Positions 52,933 to 60,604 of a stretch of DNA of 64,000 nt are shown here, in pieces (positions within the stretch are counted from its first letter, which is position 1; each line of letters begins with the position of its first letter). The translations under genes and the position numbers were made by a program. The notes beneath the pieces are model-generated. The model saw only the letters and a list, made by a program, of their open reading frames with translations. It ran no database searches and was not told where the DNA came from. Source of the stretch: Kineothrix alysoides (GTDB lineage Bacteria > Bacillota > Clostridia > Lachnospirales > Lachnospiraceae). The DNA is taken from contig NZ_JPNB01000001.1 of the NCBI RefSeq assembly GCF_000732725.1, positions 1,054,001 through 1,118,000 of the forward strand. Direction: 5' to 3'.

Positions 52933-54612
52933 ATGCAGCTTACAGGTGCGGAAATCGTAGTAGAATGTTTGAAAGAACAAGGGGTAGATACCGTTTTCGG
53001 TTATCCGGGCGGAACTATTTTGAATGTATATGATGCGTTATATAAGCATAGCAATGAAATCAGGCATATTTTAACCTCTCACGAGCAGGGAGCGGCACAT
53101 GCGGCGGACGGCTATGCGAGAGCCACCGGAAAAACAGGGGTATGTCTGGCGACCAGCGGCCCGGGTGCTACCAATTTGGTAACAGGAATCGCGACGGCAC
53201 AGATGGATTCCGTGCCTATGGTAGCCATTACATGTAACGTAACCCTTCCCTGTCTTGGAAAGGATTCCTTCCAGGAGGTGGATATCGCAGGCGTGACGAT
53301 GCCGATCACGAAGCACGGCTATATTGTGAAGGATATAACGATATTGGCGGATACGCTGCGCAAGGCGTTCCGTATTGCGAAGAGCGGCAGGCCGGGACCG
53401 GTACTGGTAGACATTACGAAGGATGTGACAGCGACGCTTGGGGAATATGAGCCGGTAGTGCCGGAACCTGAACAACTTCCGAAAAGCTATACTCAGGAAG
53501 ACATCGGGGAGGTACTGAAGTTCATAAAGGAAGCGAAAAAGCCATATATATATGTAGGCGGCGGAACTATTATTTCGGATGCTTTTCCTGAGGTAATGGA
53601 ATTTGCCAAGAAGCTGGATGCGCCGGTTTGCGATACCCTTATGGGCAAGGGGGCTTTTAACGGACATGACCCTCTTTACACAGGGATGATAGGGATGCAC
53701 GGAACGAAGACCTCTAATCTGGGCGTCAGCAAATGCGATTTGCTGGTAGCTTTGGGCGCGAGATTCTCCGACAGGGTGGTAGGCAATCCGAAGAAATTCG
53801 CAAGTAACGCGAAAATCGTGCAGATCGATATCGATGCGGCAGAGATCAATAAGAACATTAAGACGGATGCTTCTATCGTAGGTGATTTAAAAGAGGTGCT
53901 TTCTATTATTAACAAACAGATGCCTCAGATGGAACATGCGGAGTGGGTTGCGCATATAAAAGATTTAAAGGAAAAATATCCGCTGAATTATAATAAGGAT
54001 GGTTTGTCCTGTCCTTTTATCATGGAGGAACTGGACCGTATTACAAAGGGAGATGCGATTATCAGTACGGATGTAGGACAGCATCAGATGTGGGCATCGC
54101 AGTATTATAAGTATTCCAAGCCGCGTACTTTCATAAGTTCCGGAGGCCTGGGGACGATGGGTTACGGTCTCGGTGCATGTATTGGTGCGAAGGTGGGAAT
54201 GCCGGATAAGATTTGTGTGAACATTGCAGGAGACGGATGTTTTCGTATGAACATGAACGAGCTGGCTACGGCCAGCCGATATGACATTCCGATTATCCAG
54301 GTCGTGATCAATAATCATGTTCTGGGCATGGTTCGCCAGTGGCAGACTTTGTTTTACGAGGGACGCTATTCCCAAACTGTTCTGAATGATAAGGTGGACT
54401 TCTGTATGGTAGCGAAAGGACTGGGCTGCGAAGCGATTCGCGTAACCAGCAAGGAGGAAGTTGGGCCGGCAATCGAAAAGGCAATCGAACTTAAGAAGCC
54501 GGTGCTTATCGAATGTATCATCCAAGAGGATGATAAAGTATTCCCCATGGTTCCTGCAGGTTCTGCTATTGACGAAGTATTTGATGAAAAGGATTTGGCA
54601 AAATCGAAATGA
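52933..54612 (+). CDS. ilvB: Acetolactate synthase large subunit
   Basis: 559 residues from ATG 52933. TPP- and FAD-dependent synthesis of acetolactate and acetohydroxybutyrate. The catalytic Glu is in HEQGAAHAADGYARATGK; the TPP motif is GDGCFRMNMNELATASRYDI followed by NN. I prefer ATG 52933 over 52918 because GGAGGAGAG at 52920-52928 is between them. The small regulatory subunit IlvN and IlvC are not adjacent. The stop overlaps the next start by ATGA. Confidence 0.95.
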   Translation: MQLTGAEIVVECLKEQGVDTVFGYPGGTILNVYDALYKHSNEIRHILTSHEQGAAHAADGYARATGKTGVCLATSGPGATNLVTGIATAQMDSVPMVAITCNVTLPCLGKDSFQEVDIAGVTMPITKHGYIVKDITILADTLRKAFRIAKSGRPGPVLVDITKDVTATLGEYEPVVPEPEQLPKSYTQEDIGEVLKFIKEAKKPYIYVGGGTIISDAFPEVMEFAKKLDAPVCDTLMGKGAFNGHDPLYTGMIGMHGTKTSNLGVSKCDLLVALGARFSDRVVGNPKKFASNAKIVQIDIDAAEINKNIKTDASIVGDLKEVLSIINKQMPQMEHAEWVAHIKDLKEKYPLNYNKDGLSCPFIMEELDRITKGDAIISTDVGQHQMWASQYYKYSKPRTFISSGGLGTMGYGLGACIGAKVGMPDKICVNIAGDGCFRMNMNELATASRYDIPIIQVVINNHVLGMVRQWQTLFYEGRYSQTVLNDKVDFCMVAKGLGCEAIRVTSKEEVGPAIEKAIELKKPVLIECIIQEDDKVFPMVPAGSAIDEVFDEKDLAKSK

Positions 54613-56024
54613 TGAAATCTGGTGCGAATAAGAAGGCGGCAAGGGGAATTGCGGCCGCTCTGTCAGCCGTCATCTTCCTAGTTCTGGCGGCTTATATGGG
54701 GCTGGCAGAATATTATGAGGGAGGCTTCAGTTATGGTACGTGGATCAACGGCATCTACTGTACCGGCAAAACGGTGGAAGAAGTAAACGGGGAGCTGTTA
54801 AAAAGCTGTTCCTATAAGGGCTTGCAGGTTTTTGACAAGGATGGGTATTCCTATGAGATTTCTGCGGAGGATATCGGCTTCGCCTTTGATTTCGAGGAGG
54901 CACTGCGGATTTATTTGAATAAGCAAAACCCGTATCTTTGGATCGATAACCTTCTGGTATCAAAGGAGCGCACGTTGATTCCCGTTATTTCTTATGAACC
55001 GGAGAAGCTGGAAATGGCGCTTCTTCGCATCAGCCTTTTCGCGGATACAACGGCGAAGGAGGACAGGGAGGTTTATATCATCAAGACCTTTCAGGGTTAC
55101 GAGCTGGTAGATGAGCGAACCAGAGTACTGAATAAGCAAAAGGCTAAAGAAGCTATAGAAGCAGCTCTTAACAGCTTTGCGCAGGAAGTGTATCTGGAAG
55201 GGGACGGCTGTTATGAGGACTTACCTCTTACGCAGCAGATGAGTGAGACCCTTTCCCTATGGGAGAAGATAAAGGCGTTTCAGTCCTGCTCCATCATATA
55301 TAAGTTTGGTGATGAGCAGGTGCCGATAAATGCGTCTGTAGTTTGCGACTGGATTGCGGCCGGAGAGGACGGAAGTTTTCTTCTGGACGAGGCGGGTAAT
55401 CTGGAAACGGATGATACCAAGATAGAAGAATTTGTGGAAAGTCTTGCTGACCAATACGATACGGTAGGAGGAACCCGGCACTTCAAAGCGACCAGGGGTG
55501 AGACCGTAACGGTGGAAGGAGGCATCTACGGCAACAAATTAGACCGGAAGGCGGAGAAGGAATACCTGAAAAAAGCTTTCCGGGATGAAGTGAGCGAGAT
55601 ACATACGCCCCAATACGTGCAGAAGGCTTGGCAGCAGGGAATGGACGACATCGGCACGACCTATATTGAGATAGATATGACAAAGCAGATGATGTATTAC
55701 TATAAGGACGGCAGACTCGAAATAGAGACGGCAGTGGTAACCGGCAATACGGGAAGACGGATGGGAACGCCCTCAGGAGTGAACTACGTATATGCGAAGC
55801 AGGAAAATCGTACCTTGCGGGGACCGGGATATGCGGCTCATGTGAACTACTGGATGCCCGTAAAAGGGAATATCGGAATACACGATGCGTCATGGAGAAG
55901 TGAATACGGTGGGGAAATCTATCAAACGAACGGTTCTCATGGCTGTATCAACACTCCTTACGATAAAATGAGCGAGCTGTATGAAACGGCGGAGGTAGGA
56001 ACGCCGGTAGTCATGTTCTATTGA
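54609..56024 (+). CDS. L,D-transpeptidase with PG_binding_4 domain
   Basis: 471 residues. One N-terminal membrane helix (about 14-34) leads to a VanW/PG-binding-like region (about 40-300, with GTWINGIYCTGKTVEEVNG and a second YGNKLDRKAEKEYLKKAF part), then a YkuD transpeptidase domain (about 345-471) with the catalytic HxxxxxxHDASW and SHGCINTP motif, Cys in place. It makes 3-3 cross-links or attaches proteins to peptidoglycan. ATG 54609 overlaps the ilvB stop; this is unusual company for ilvB but shared transcription is likely. Confidence 0.9.
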   Translation: MMKSGANKKAARGIAAALSAVIFLVLAAYMGLAEYYEGGFSYGTWINGIYCTGKTVEEVNGELLKSCSYKGLQVFDKDGYSYEISAEDIGFAFDFEEALRIYLNKQNPYLWIDNLLVSKERTLIPVISYEPEKLEMALLRISLFADTTAKEDREVYIIKTFQGYELVDERTRVLNKQKAKEAIEAALNSFAQEVYLEGDGCYEDLPLTQQMSETLSLWEKIKAFQSCSIIYKFGDEQVPINASVVCDWIAAGEDGSFLLDEAGNLETDDTKIEEFVESLADQYDTVGGTRHFKATRGETVTVEGGIYGNKLDRKAEKEYLKKAFRDEVSEIHTPQYVQKAWQQGMDDIGTTYIEIDMTKQMMYYYKDGRLEIETAVVTGNTGRRMGTPSGVNYVYAKQENRTLRGPGYAAHVNYWMPVKGNIGIHDASWRSEYGGEIYQTNGSHGCINTPYDKMSELYETAEVGTPVVMFY

Positions 56025-56397
56025 TTTTGCAGGCGGTGCCTATATAAATTTGCATAAATATGTTATAGTTCAGCCTTCGGCTAAACTGCAACATGTGTGC
56101 ACACAAAATACGATAAAACTGCATTTTGGCGCTTGCAGCCCTTACAAAATTGCATAGAAACGCAATTTTGGCTTCGCGGTGTTGATGGCTGGGTTATTAC
56201 ATAAATATGCAAGTATGCCCCAACTTATGGTTGACGAATATAGGCAATAAATGTAAAATGATTTGTAACTATTCAGCCTTGATTTATTTTGCTTCAGAAT
56301 GTGGGTTTATACATATTTGTGCGCATTACGAAGCGGTGGCTGTGAAGGTGTTGAGTGGTTGTAATGATTTTTATGTATAAAATAGGAGGATGGAGAA
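56025..56397. other. Intergenic region with hairpins, no gene seen
   Basis: About 370 bases without a convincing gene. Two hairpins: AGTTCAGCC (56067-56075) / GGCTAAACT (56079-56087) with one mismatch, and a perfect nine-base pair CAAAATTGC (56145-56153) / GCAATTTTG (56162-56170). I looked for a T-box (AGGGTGG/ACCGCG type) ahead of serC and did not find it. Likely a decayed repeat area plus the serC promoter. Confidence 0.5.
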
Positions 56398-57480
56398 GTG
56401 TCCAGAGTTTATAATTTTTCAGCAGGTCCGGCAGTGCTACCTGAAGAAGTGTTAAAAGAGGCTGCAGATGAAATGTTAGATTACAGAGGAACCGGCATGT
56501 CCGTAATGGAGATGAGCCACCGTTCCAAGGCGTATGATACGATTATCAAAGAGGCGGAGGCGGATCTGCGTGAGCTTATGAATATACCGGATAATTATAA
56601 GGTATTATTTTTGCAGGGCGGTGCCAGCCAGCAGTTTGCAATGATTCCCATGAACCTGATGAAAAATAGGAAGGCGGCATATATCCTCACGGGACAGTGG
56701 GCGAAGAAGGCTTATCAGGAAGGCAAGATATATGGGGAAGCGATAGAAGTGGCGTCTTCCGCAGACAAGATGTTTTCCTATATTCCTGATTGCTCCGATC
56801 TGGACATCCCGGAGGATGCAGATTATGTATACATATGCGAGAATAATACCATCTACGGGACGAAATTCAAGACGCTGCCCAATACCAAGGGACATACGCT
56901 CGTATCCGATGTATCCTCCTGCTTCTTGTCTGAGCCGGTGGATGTAACAAAATATGGCGTAATTTACGGCGGAGTGCAGAAGAATGTAGGGCCTGCAGGT
57001 GTTGTTATCGTAATCATCAGAGAGGATTTGATTACGGAGGATTGCTTGCCCGGTACTCCTACTATGTTAAAATATAAGATTCATGCGGATGAAGGCTCAC
57101 TTTATAATACGCCTCCGGCATATGGCATCTATATTTGCGGAAAAGTTTTTAAGTGGCTGAAAAAGCAGGGCGGCTTAGATGCTATGAAGGAATATAACGA
57201 GAAAAAGGCGAAGGTTCTCTATGATTTTCTCGATGAAAGCAAGCTGTTCAAAGGAACGGTAAGGAAGGAAGACCGTTCGTTGATGAACGTTCCTTTTGTA
57301 ACAGGAAACGAGGAGCTTGACACCAAATTTGTAAAAGAAGCAAAGGAAGCCGGATTCGAGAATTTGAAAGGACATAGAAGTGTGGGCGGTATGCGCGCCA
57401 GCATCTATAACGCTATGCCTATCGAAGGTGTGGAAAAGCTCGTTGAGTTCATGAAGGCTTTCGAAGAAAAAAATGCTTGA
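56398..57480 (+). CDS. serC: Phosphoserine aminotransferase
   Basis: 360 residues, GTG start at 56398 with AGGAGGA six to seven bases upstream. PLP-dependent conversion of phosphohydroxypyruvate to phosphoserine. Features: YNFSAGPAVLPEEVL at the start, the PLP lysine in GVIYGGVQKNVGPAGV (about residue 198), and the C-terminal GHRSVGGMRASIYNAMP. serA follows 58 bases later, so the two first enzymes of serine synthesis are paired. Confidence 0.97.
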   Translation: MSRVYNFSAGPAVLPEEVLKEAADEMLDYRGTGMSVMEMSHRSKAYDTIIKEAEADLRELMNIPDNYKVLFLQGGASQQFAMIPMNLMKNRKAAYILTGQWAKKAYQEGKIYGEAIEVASSADKMFSYIPDCSDLDIPEDADYVYICENNTIYGTKFKTLPNTKGHTLVSDVSSCFLSEPVDVTKYGVIYGGVQKNVGPAGVVIVIIREDLITEDCLPGTPTMLKYKIHADEGSLYNTPPAYGIYICGKVFKWLKKQGGLDAMKEYNEKKAKVLYDFLDESKLFKGTVRKEDRSLMNVPFVTGNEELDTKFVKEAKEAGFENLKGHRSVGGMRASIYNAMPIEGVEKLVEFMKAFEEKNA

Positions 57481-57538
57481 TAATGCCGAAGGTGCGGCGA
57501 CGTATCGATAGAATAAGGATGAGAGGAAGGATGTAGAG

Positions 57539-58702
57539 ATGTTTAAATATCATTGCCTGAATCCGATTGCGGATATCGGATTGAACAAATTTACGGGGAA
57601 TTATGAAAAAACGGAAAATGTAAATGAGGCTGACGGAGTCTTGGTACGCAGTGCCGCTATGCATGATATGGAGCTGCCCGAGAAGCTGTTGGCGGTGGCG
57701 AGAGCAGGTGCGGGAGTGAATAATATTCCGTTAGATAAATGTGCGGAAAAGGGTATTGTCGTATTCAATACGCCGGGAGCGAATGCCAATGGGGTAAAGG
57801 AGCTGGTAATAGCAGGTATGCTCTTGGCTTCCCGCGATATCGTAGGAGGTATTAACTGGGTAGCAGCCAATAAAGATGACAAGAACATTGCAAAAACGGC
57901 AGAAAAAGAGAAAAAGAACTTCGCCGGTACGGAGATTCAGGATAAGAAGCTGGGCTTGATCGGTCTGGGTGCTATCGGTATCAAGGTTGCTAATGTAGCC
58001 AGGCATTTGGGCATGGAGGTATACGGTTATGATCCTTATTTATCCGTAGACGCTGCATGGAACCTGAGCCGCGACGTAAAGCATGTTCTGAACGTAGATG
58101 AGATTTATGAAAACTGCGATTTTATTTCCATTCATGTACCGCTTGTAGAGACTACGAGAGGAATGCTCAACAAAGATGCGATTGCGAAGATGAAAGAGGG
58201 AGTTGTCCTTCTTAATTTTGCGAGAGATTTGCTTGCGAATGAAGAGGATGTCATCGAAGGAATAAAGTCCGGCAAGGTACGTAAGTATGTGACGGATTTC
58301 CCGAATACGATAACGGCAGGTCAGGAAGGCTGTATCGTTGTACCTCATCTGGGCGCTTCTACAGAGGAATCTGAAGATAATTGCGCTAAGATGGCGGTCA
58401 AGGAGATGATGGACTATTTGGAGAACGGTAATATCATCAATAGTGTGAATTATCCCGACTGCGATATGGGAGTATGCACTCAGGCCGGCCGCGTAGCGAT
58501 TTTCCATAAGAATAAGGCGAATATGATTACGAGATTTACTGCTTGCTTTGGGGATGAAGGTATTAACATTACCGATATGATGAACAAGTCCAAGGGAGAA
58601 GTTGCGTATACTATGATCGATTTGGAAAATGCTGCAACGGAGGAAATGGTAAATAAGCTGAAGGTAATTGAAGGTGTATTCCGAGTACGCGTGGTAAAAT
58701 AA
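57539..58702 (+). CDS. serA: D-3-phosphoglycerate dehydrogenase with C-terminal ACT domain
   Basis: 387 residues. Substrate and NAD domains of the D-isomer 2-hydroxyacid dehydrogenase family (GLIGLGAIGIKVANVARHLG; NFARDLLANEEDV) followed by an ACT domain from about residue 315 (NMITRFTACFGDEGINITDM), which usually binds serine for feedback inhibition. The substrate-binding arm differs from E. coli SerA in the short form common to Clostridia. AGGAAGGATG upstream. Confidence 0.95.
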   Translation: MFKYHCLNPIADIGLNKFTGNYEKTENVNEADGVLVRSAAMHDMELPEKLLAVARAGAGVNNIPLDKCAEKGIVVFNTPGANANGVKELVIAGMLLASRDIVGGINWVAANKDDKNIAKTAEKEKKNFAGTEIQDKKLGLIGLGAIGIKVANVARHLGMEVYGYDPYLSVDAAWNLSRDVKHVLNVDEIYENCDFISIHVPLVETTRGMLNKDAIAKMKEGVVLLNFARDLLANEEDVIEGIKSGKVRKYVTDFPNTITAGQEGCIVVPHLGASTEESEDNCAKMAVKEMMDYLENGNIINSVNYPDCDMGVCTQAGRVAIFHKNKANMITRFTACFGDEGINITDMMNKSKGEVAYTMIDLENAATEEMVNKLKVIEGVFRVRVVK

Positions 58703-58726
58703 GCAAAAATAATATTTAGTATACAG

Positions 58727-58790
58727 AAAAGGATATTTCCGGTCTGTAATCCCCTGAATAGAGGATAGAACGGGAATATCCTTTTTATTT
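58727..58790. terminator. Terminator of serCA, shared with the convergent small gene
   Basis: AAAAGGATATTTCCG (58727-58741) pairs with CGGGAATATCCTTTT (58771-58785) around a 29-base loop with TTTTTATTTT after it. The stop codon of the minus-strand gene is at its right edge. Confidence 0.8.
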
Positions 58791-59074
58791 TATCTTAGAG
58801 AGTTAGCGATATTGGAAAAGCCGTTCATACCGTCTTCTTCAAGCTCCGATTTAAGATTCGCCTCTGCCTGAACGCCTGCCTGGCTGGCAAGGTCCATATA
58901 GAGGATAAAAACATCCTCGAGGGTCATGTTTTTCTCCTTGGCAATTTGCTCCATTACCGGCTTCAAGGCCTCCAGCTGAGTAGAGATTTTTGTCTTCTGG
59001 GGATCGATGTCCCCCAAGACCTCCTCGGCATATTTGCTGATTCTTTCCCATATCTGAATATGTTCAACAGTCAT
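58790..59074 (-). CDS. Small helical protein of unknown function
   Basis: 94 residues, ATG with GGAGGA upstream on the minus strand. Predicted mostly helical: EHIQIWERISKYAEEVLGDI, then KISTQLEALKPVMEQIAKEK and NMTLEDVFILYMDLASQAGVQ. No motif I recognise. The good ribosome site and codon use make it a real gene; it is convergent with serA. Confidence 0.7.
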   Translation of the reverse strand: MTVEHIQIWERISKYAEEVLGDIDPQKTKISTQLEALKPVMEQIAKEKNMTLEDVFILYMDLASQAGVQAEANLKSELEEDGMNGFSNIANSLR

Positions 59075-59168
59075 TTATTTTCCTCCACTTATTCTTTACT
59101 GACCTTTATTTTATCACTTGATGCTTGTGCTGCATAGGTTAATTTGTTAGAATAATTGTATATAAAAC

Positions 59169-59301
59169 GTTACTGTTCGCACAGTAGCTTAACACTTGCT
59201 GTTAAGCTACGTAAGAACGTGATGCAAGAGATGATCTTTGCTTCGCGGAGCGAATTTAAATGCAGAAATCATGCGTTACTGAGAACGGAGTGAACAGTAA
59301 C
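59169..59301 (+). repeat. Palindromic repeat family A, full copy 2
   Basis: Same 133-base layout as 20220-20352 with six mismatches. Ends GTTACTGTTCGC and GTGAACAGTAAC (59290-59301). It lies 30 bases before the DUF1015 gene. Confidence 0.9.
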
Positions 59302-59330
59302 TATAAAACAATACTTGTGAGGATAAAAAA

Positions 59331-60566
59331 ATGGCAAAGATAAAACCCTTTAAAGCGATAAGGCCCCAAAAAGGACTGGAAGAGCATATAGCCGCTCTTC
59401 CCTATGATGTATACAATAGAGAAGAGGCAAGGCGGGAAGTGGATAGGGAACCACTTTCTTTTTTGAGAGTGGATCGTGCGGAGACTCAGTTTGGAAGTGA
59501 AGTGGATACCTATGCCGATTGTGTTTATGAGAAGGCACATGAGCTTCTGTGGAAGATGGTAGGGGACGGCGAGCTTGTAGAGGAGGAGAAAGACTGCTAC
59601 TATGTATATGAACTGGTAATGGAAGGACGTTCGCAGGTAGGTATTGCGGCTTGCGCTTCGGTGGATGATTACCTTTCTCAGACGATAAAGAAACATGAGA
59701 ATACGAGGGAGGATAAGGAAATAGACCGAATTCGTCATGTGGATGCGTGCAAGGCGCAGACGGGACCTATATTCCTGGCTTATCGTTCCCATCCCGTTAT
59801 TCGGGAGGAGATAAAAAATGCAAGAGAAGGTGCCCCCCTTTACAACTTTACAGCGGTGGATGGTATTGCGCATAAAGTGTGGAAAATAGAGGGAGAGGAA
59901 GCGGTAGGCAGAATTAGAGGAGCGTTCGAAGAGGTAGAAAGCATTTATATCGCTGACGGACATCATCGCTGCGCCTCTGCCGTAAAGGTTTCTCTGAAAA
60001 GAAGAGCGGAAAATCCGGATCATACGGGTGAAGAGGAATTTAATTATTTTCTTTCGGTCTTATTTTCCGACGACCAACTTATGATTATGGACTATAACCG
60101 CGTAGTTATGGATTTGAATGGACTTAGTGCCGAGGAATACTTGGAAAGGGTGGGAGAGTATTTCCATATCGAGAAACGGGGAGAAACTCCTTATAAGCCG
60201 GAAGAAAAAGGAACTTTCGGTATGTATCTGGAAGAGGCATGGTATAAGCTTGAGGCAAGGGAGCCATATACCGGGCAAGATCCGGTAGAGGCTTTGGATG
60301 TAGCGGTCATTCAGAACAGACTGTTATGTCCGGTATTGGGAATCGGCGATGCGAAGACCGATAAAAGGATTGATTTCGTAGGAGGAATCCGTGGGCTCAA
60401 GGAGTTGGAGCGCAGAGTACATACCGATGCGAAAGTGGCGTTTTCCATGTGCCCTACTTCCATCGGAGAACTGTTTGCGGTATCCGATGCAGGAATGCTG
60501 ATGCCTCCTAAATCCACATGGTTTGAACCCAAGCTCAGGAGCGGCTTGTTTATTCATAAAATTTGA
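59331..60566 (+). CDS. DUF1015 family protein
   Basis: 411 residues, the family length. Signature parts: IKPFKAIRPQKG, AALPYDVYNREEARREV, FLRVDRAE, IADGHHRCASAVKVSL near residue 205 and the terminal PPKSTWFEPKLRSGLFIHK. The family is strongly linked to serA-serC operons in Firmicutes and is suspected to act in serine metabolism (a serine kinase role is known for related proteins). Here it is separated from serA by the repeat and a convergent small gene. GAGGA ribosome site. Confidence 0.9.
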   Translation: MAKIKPFKAIRPQKGLEEHIAALPYDVYNREEARREVDREPLSFLRVDRAETQFGSEVDTYADCVYEKAHELLWKMVGDGELVEEEKDCYYVYELVMEGRSQVGIAACASVDDYLSQTIKKHENTREDKEIDRIRHVDACKAQTGPIFLAYRSHPVIREEIKNAREGAPLYNFTAVDGIAHKVWKIEGEEAVGRIRGAFEEVESIYIADGHHRCASAVKVSLKRRAENPDHTGEEEFNYFLSVLFSDDQLMIMDYNRVVMDLNGLSAEEYLERVGEYFHIEKRGETPYKPEEKGTFGMYLEEAWYKLEAREPYTGQDPVEALDVAVIQNRLLCPVLGIGDAKTDKRIDFVGGIRGLKELERRVHTDAKVAFSMCPTSIGELFAVSDAGMLMPPKSTWFEPKLRSGLFIHKI

Positions 60567-60604
60567 CGGAAGAAAGATTAATGTGAAAGCGAGGCATGGT
60601 ATCT

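Noticed and set aside
56025-56397. T-box or other riboswitch upstream of serC
   Set aside because: No T-box sequence or conserved core; only simple hairpins were found.
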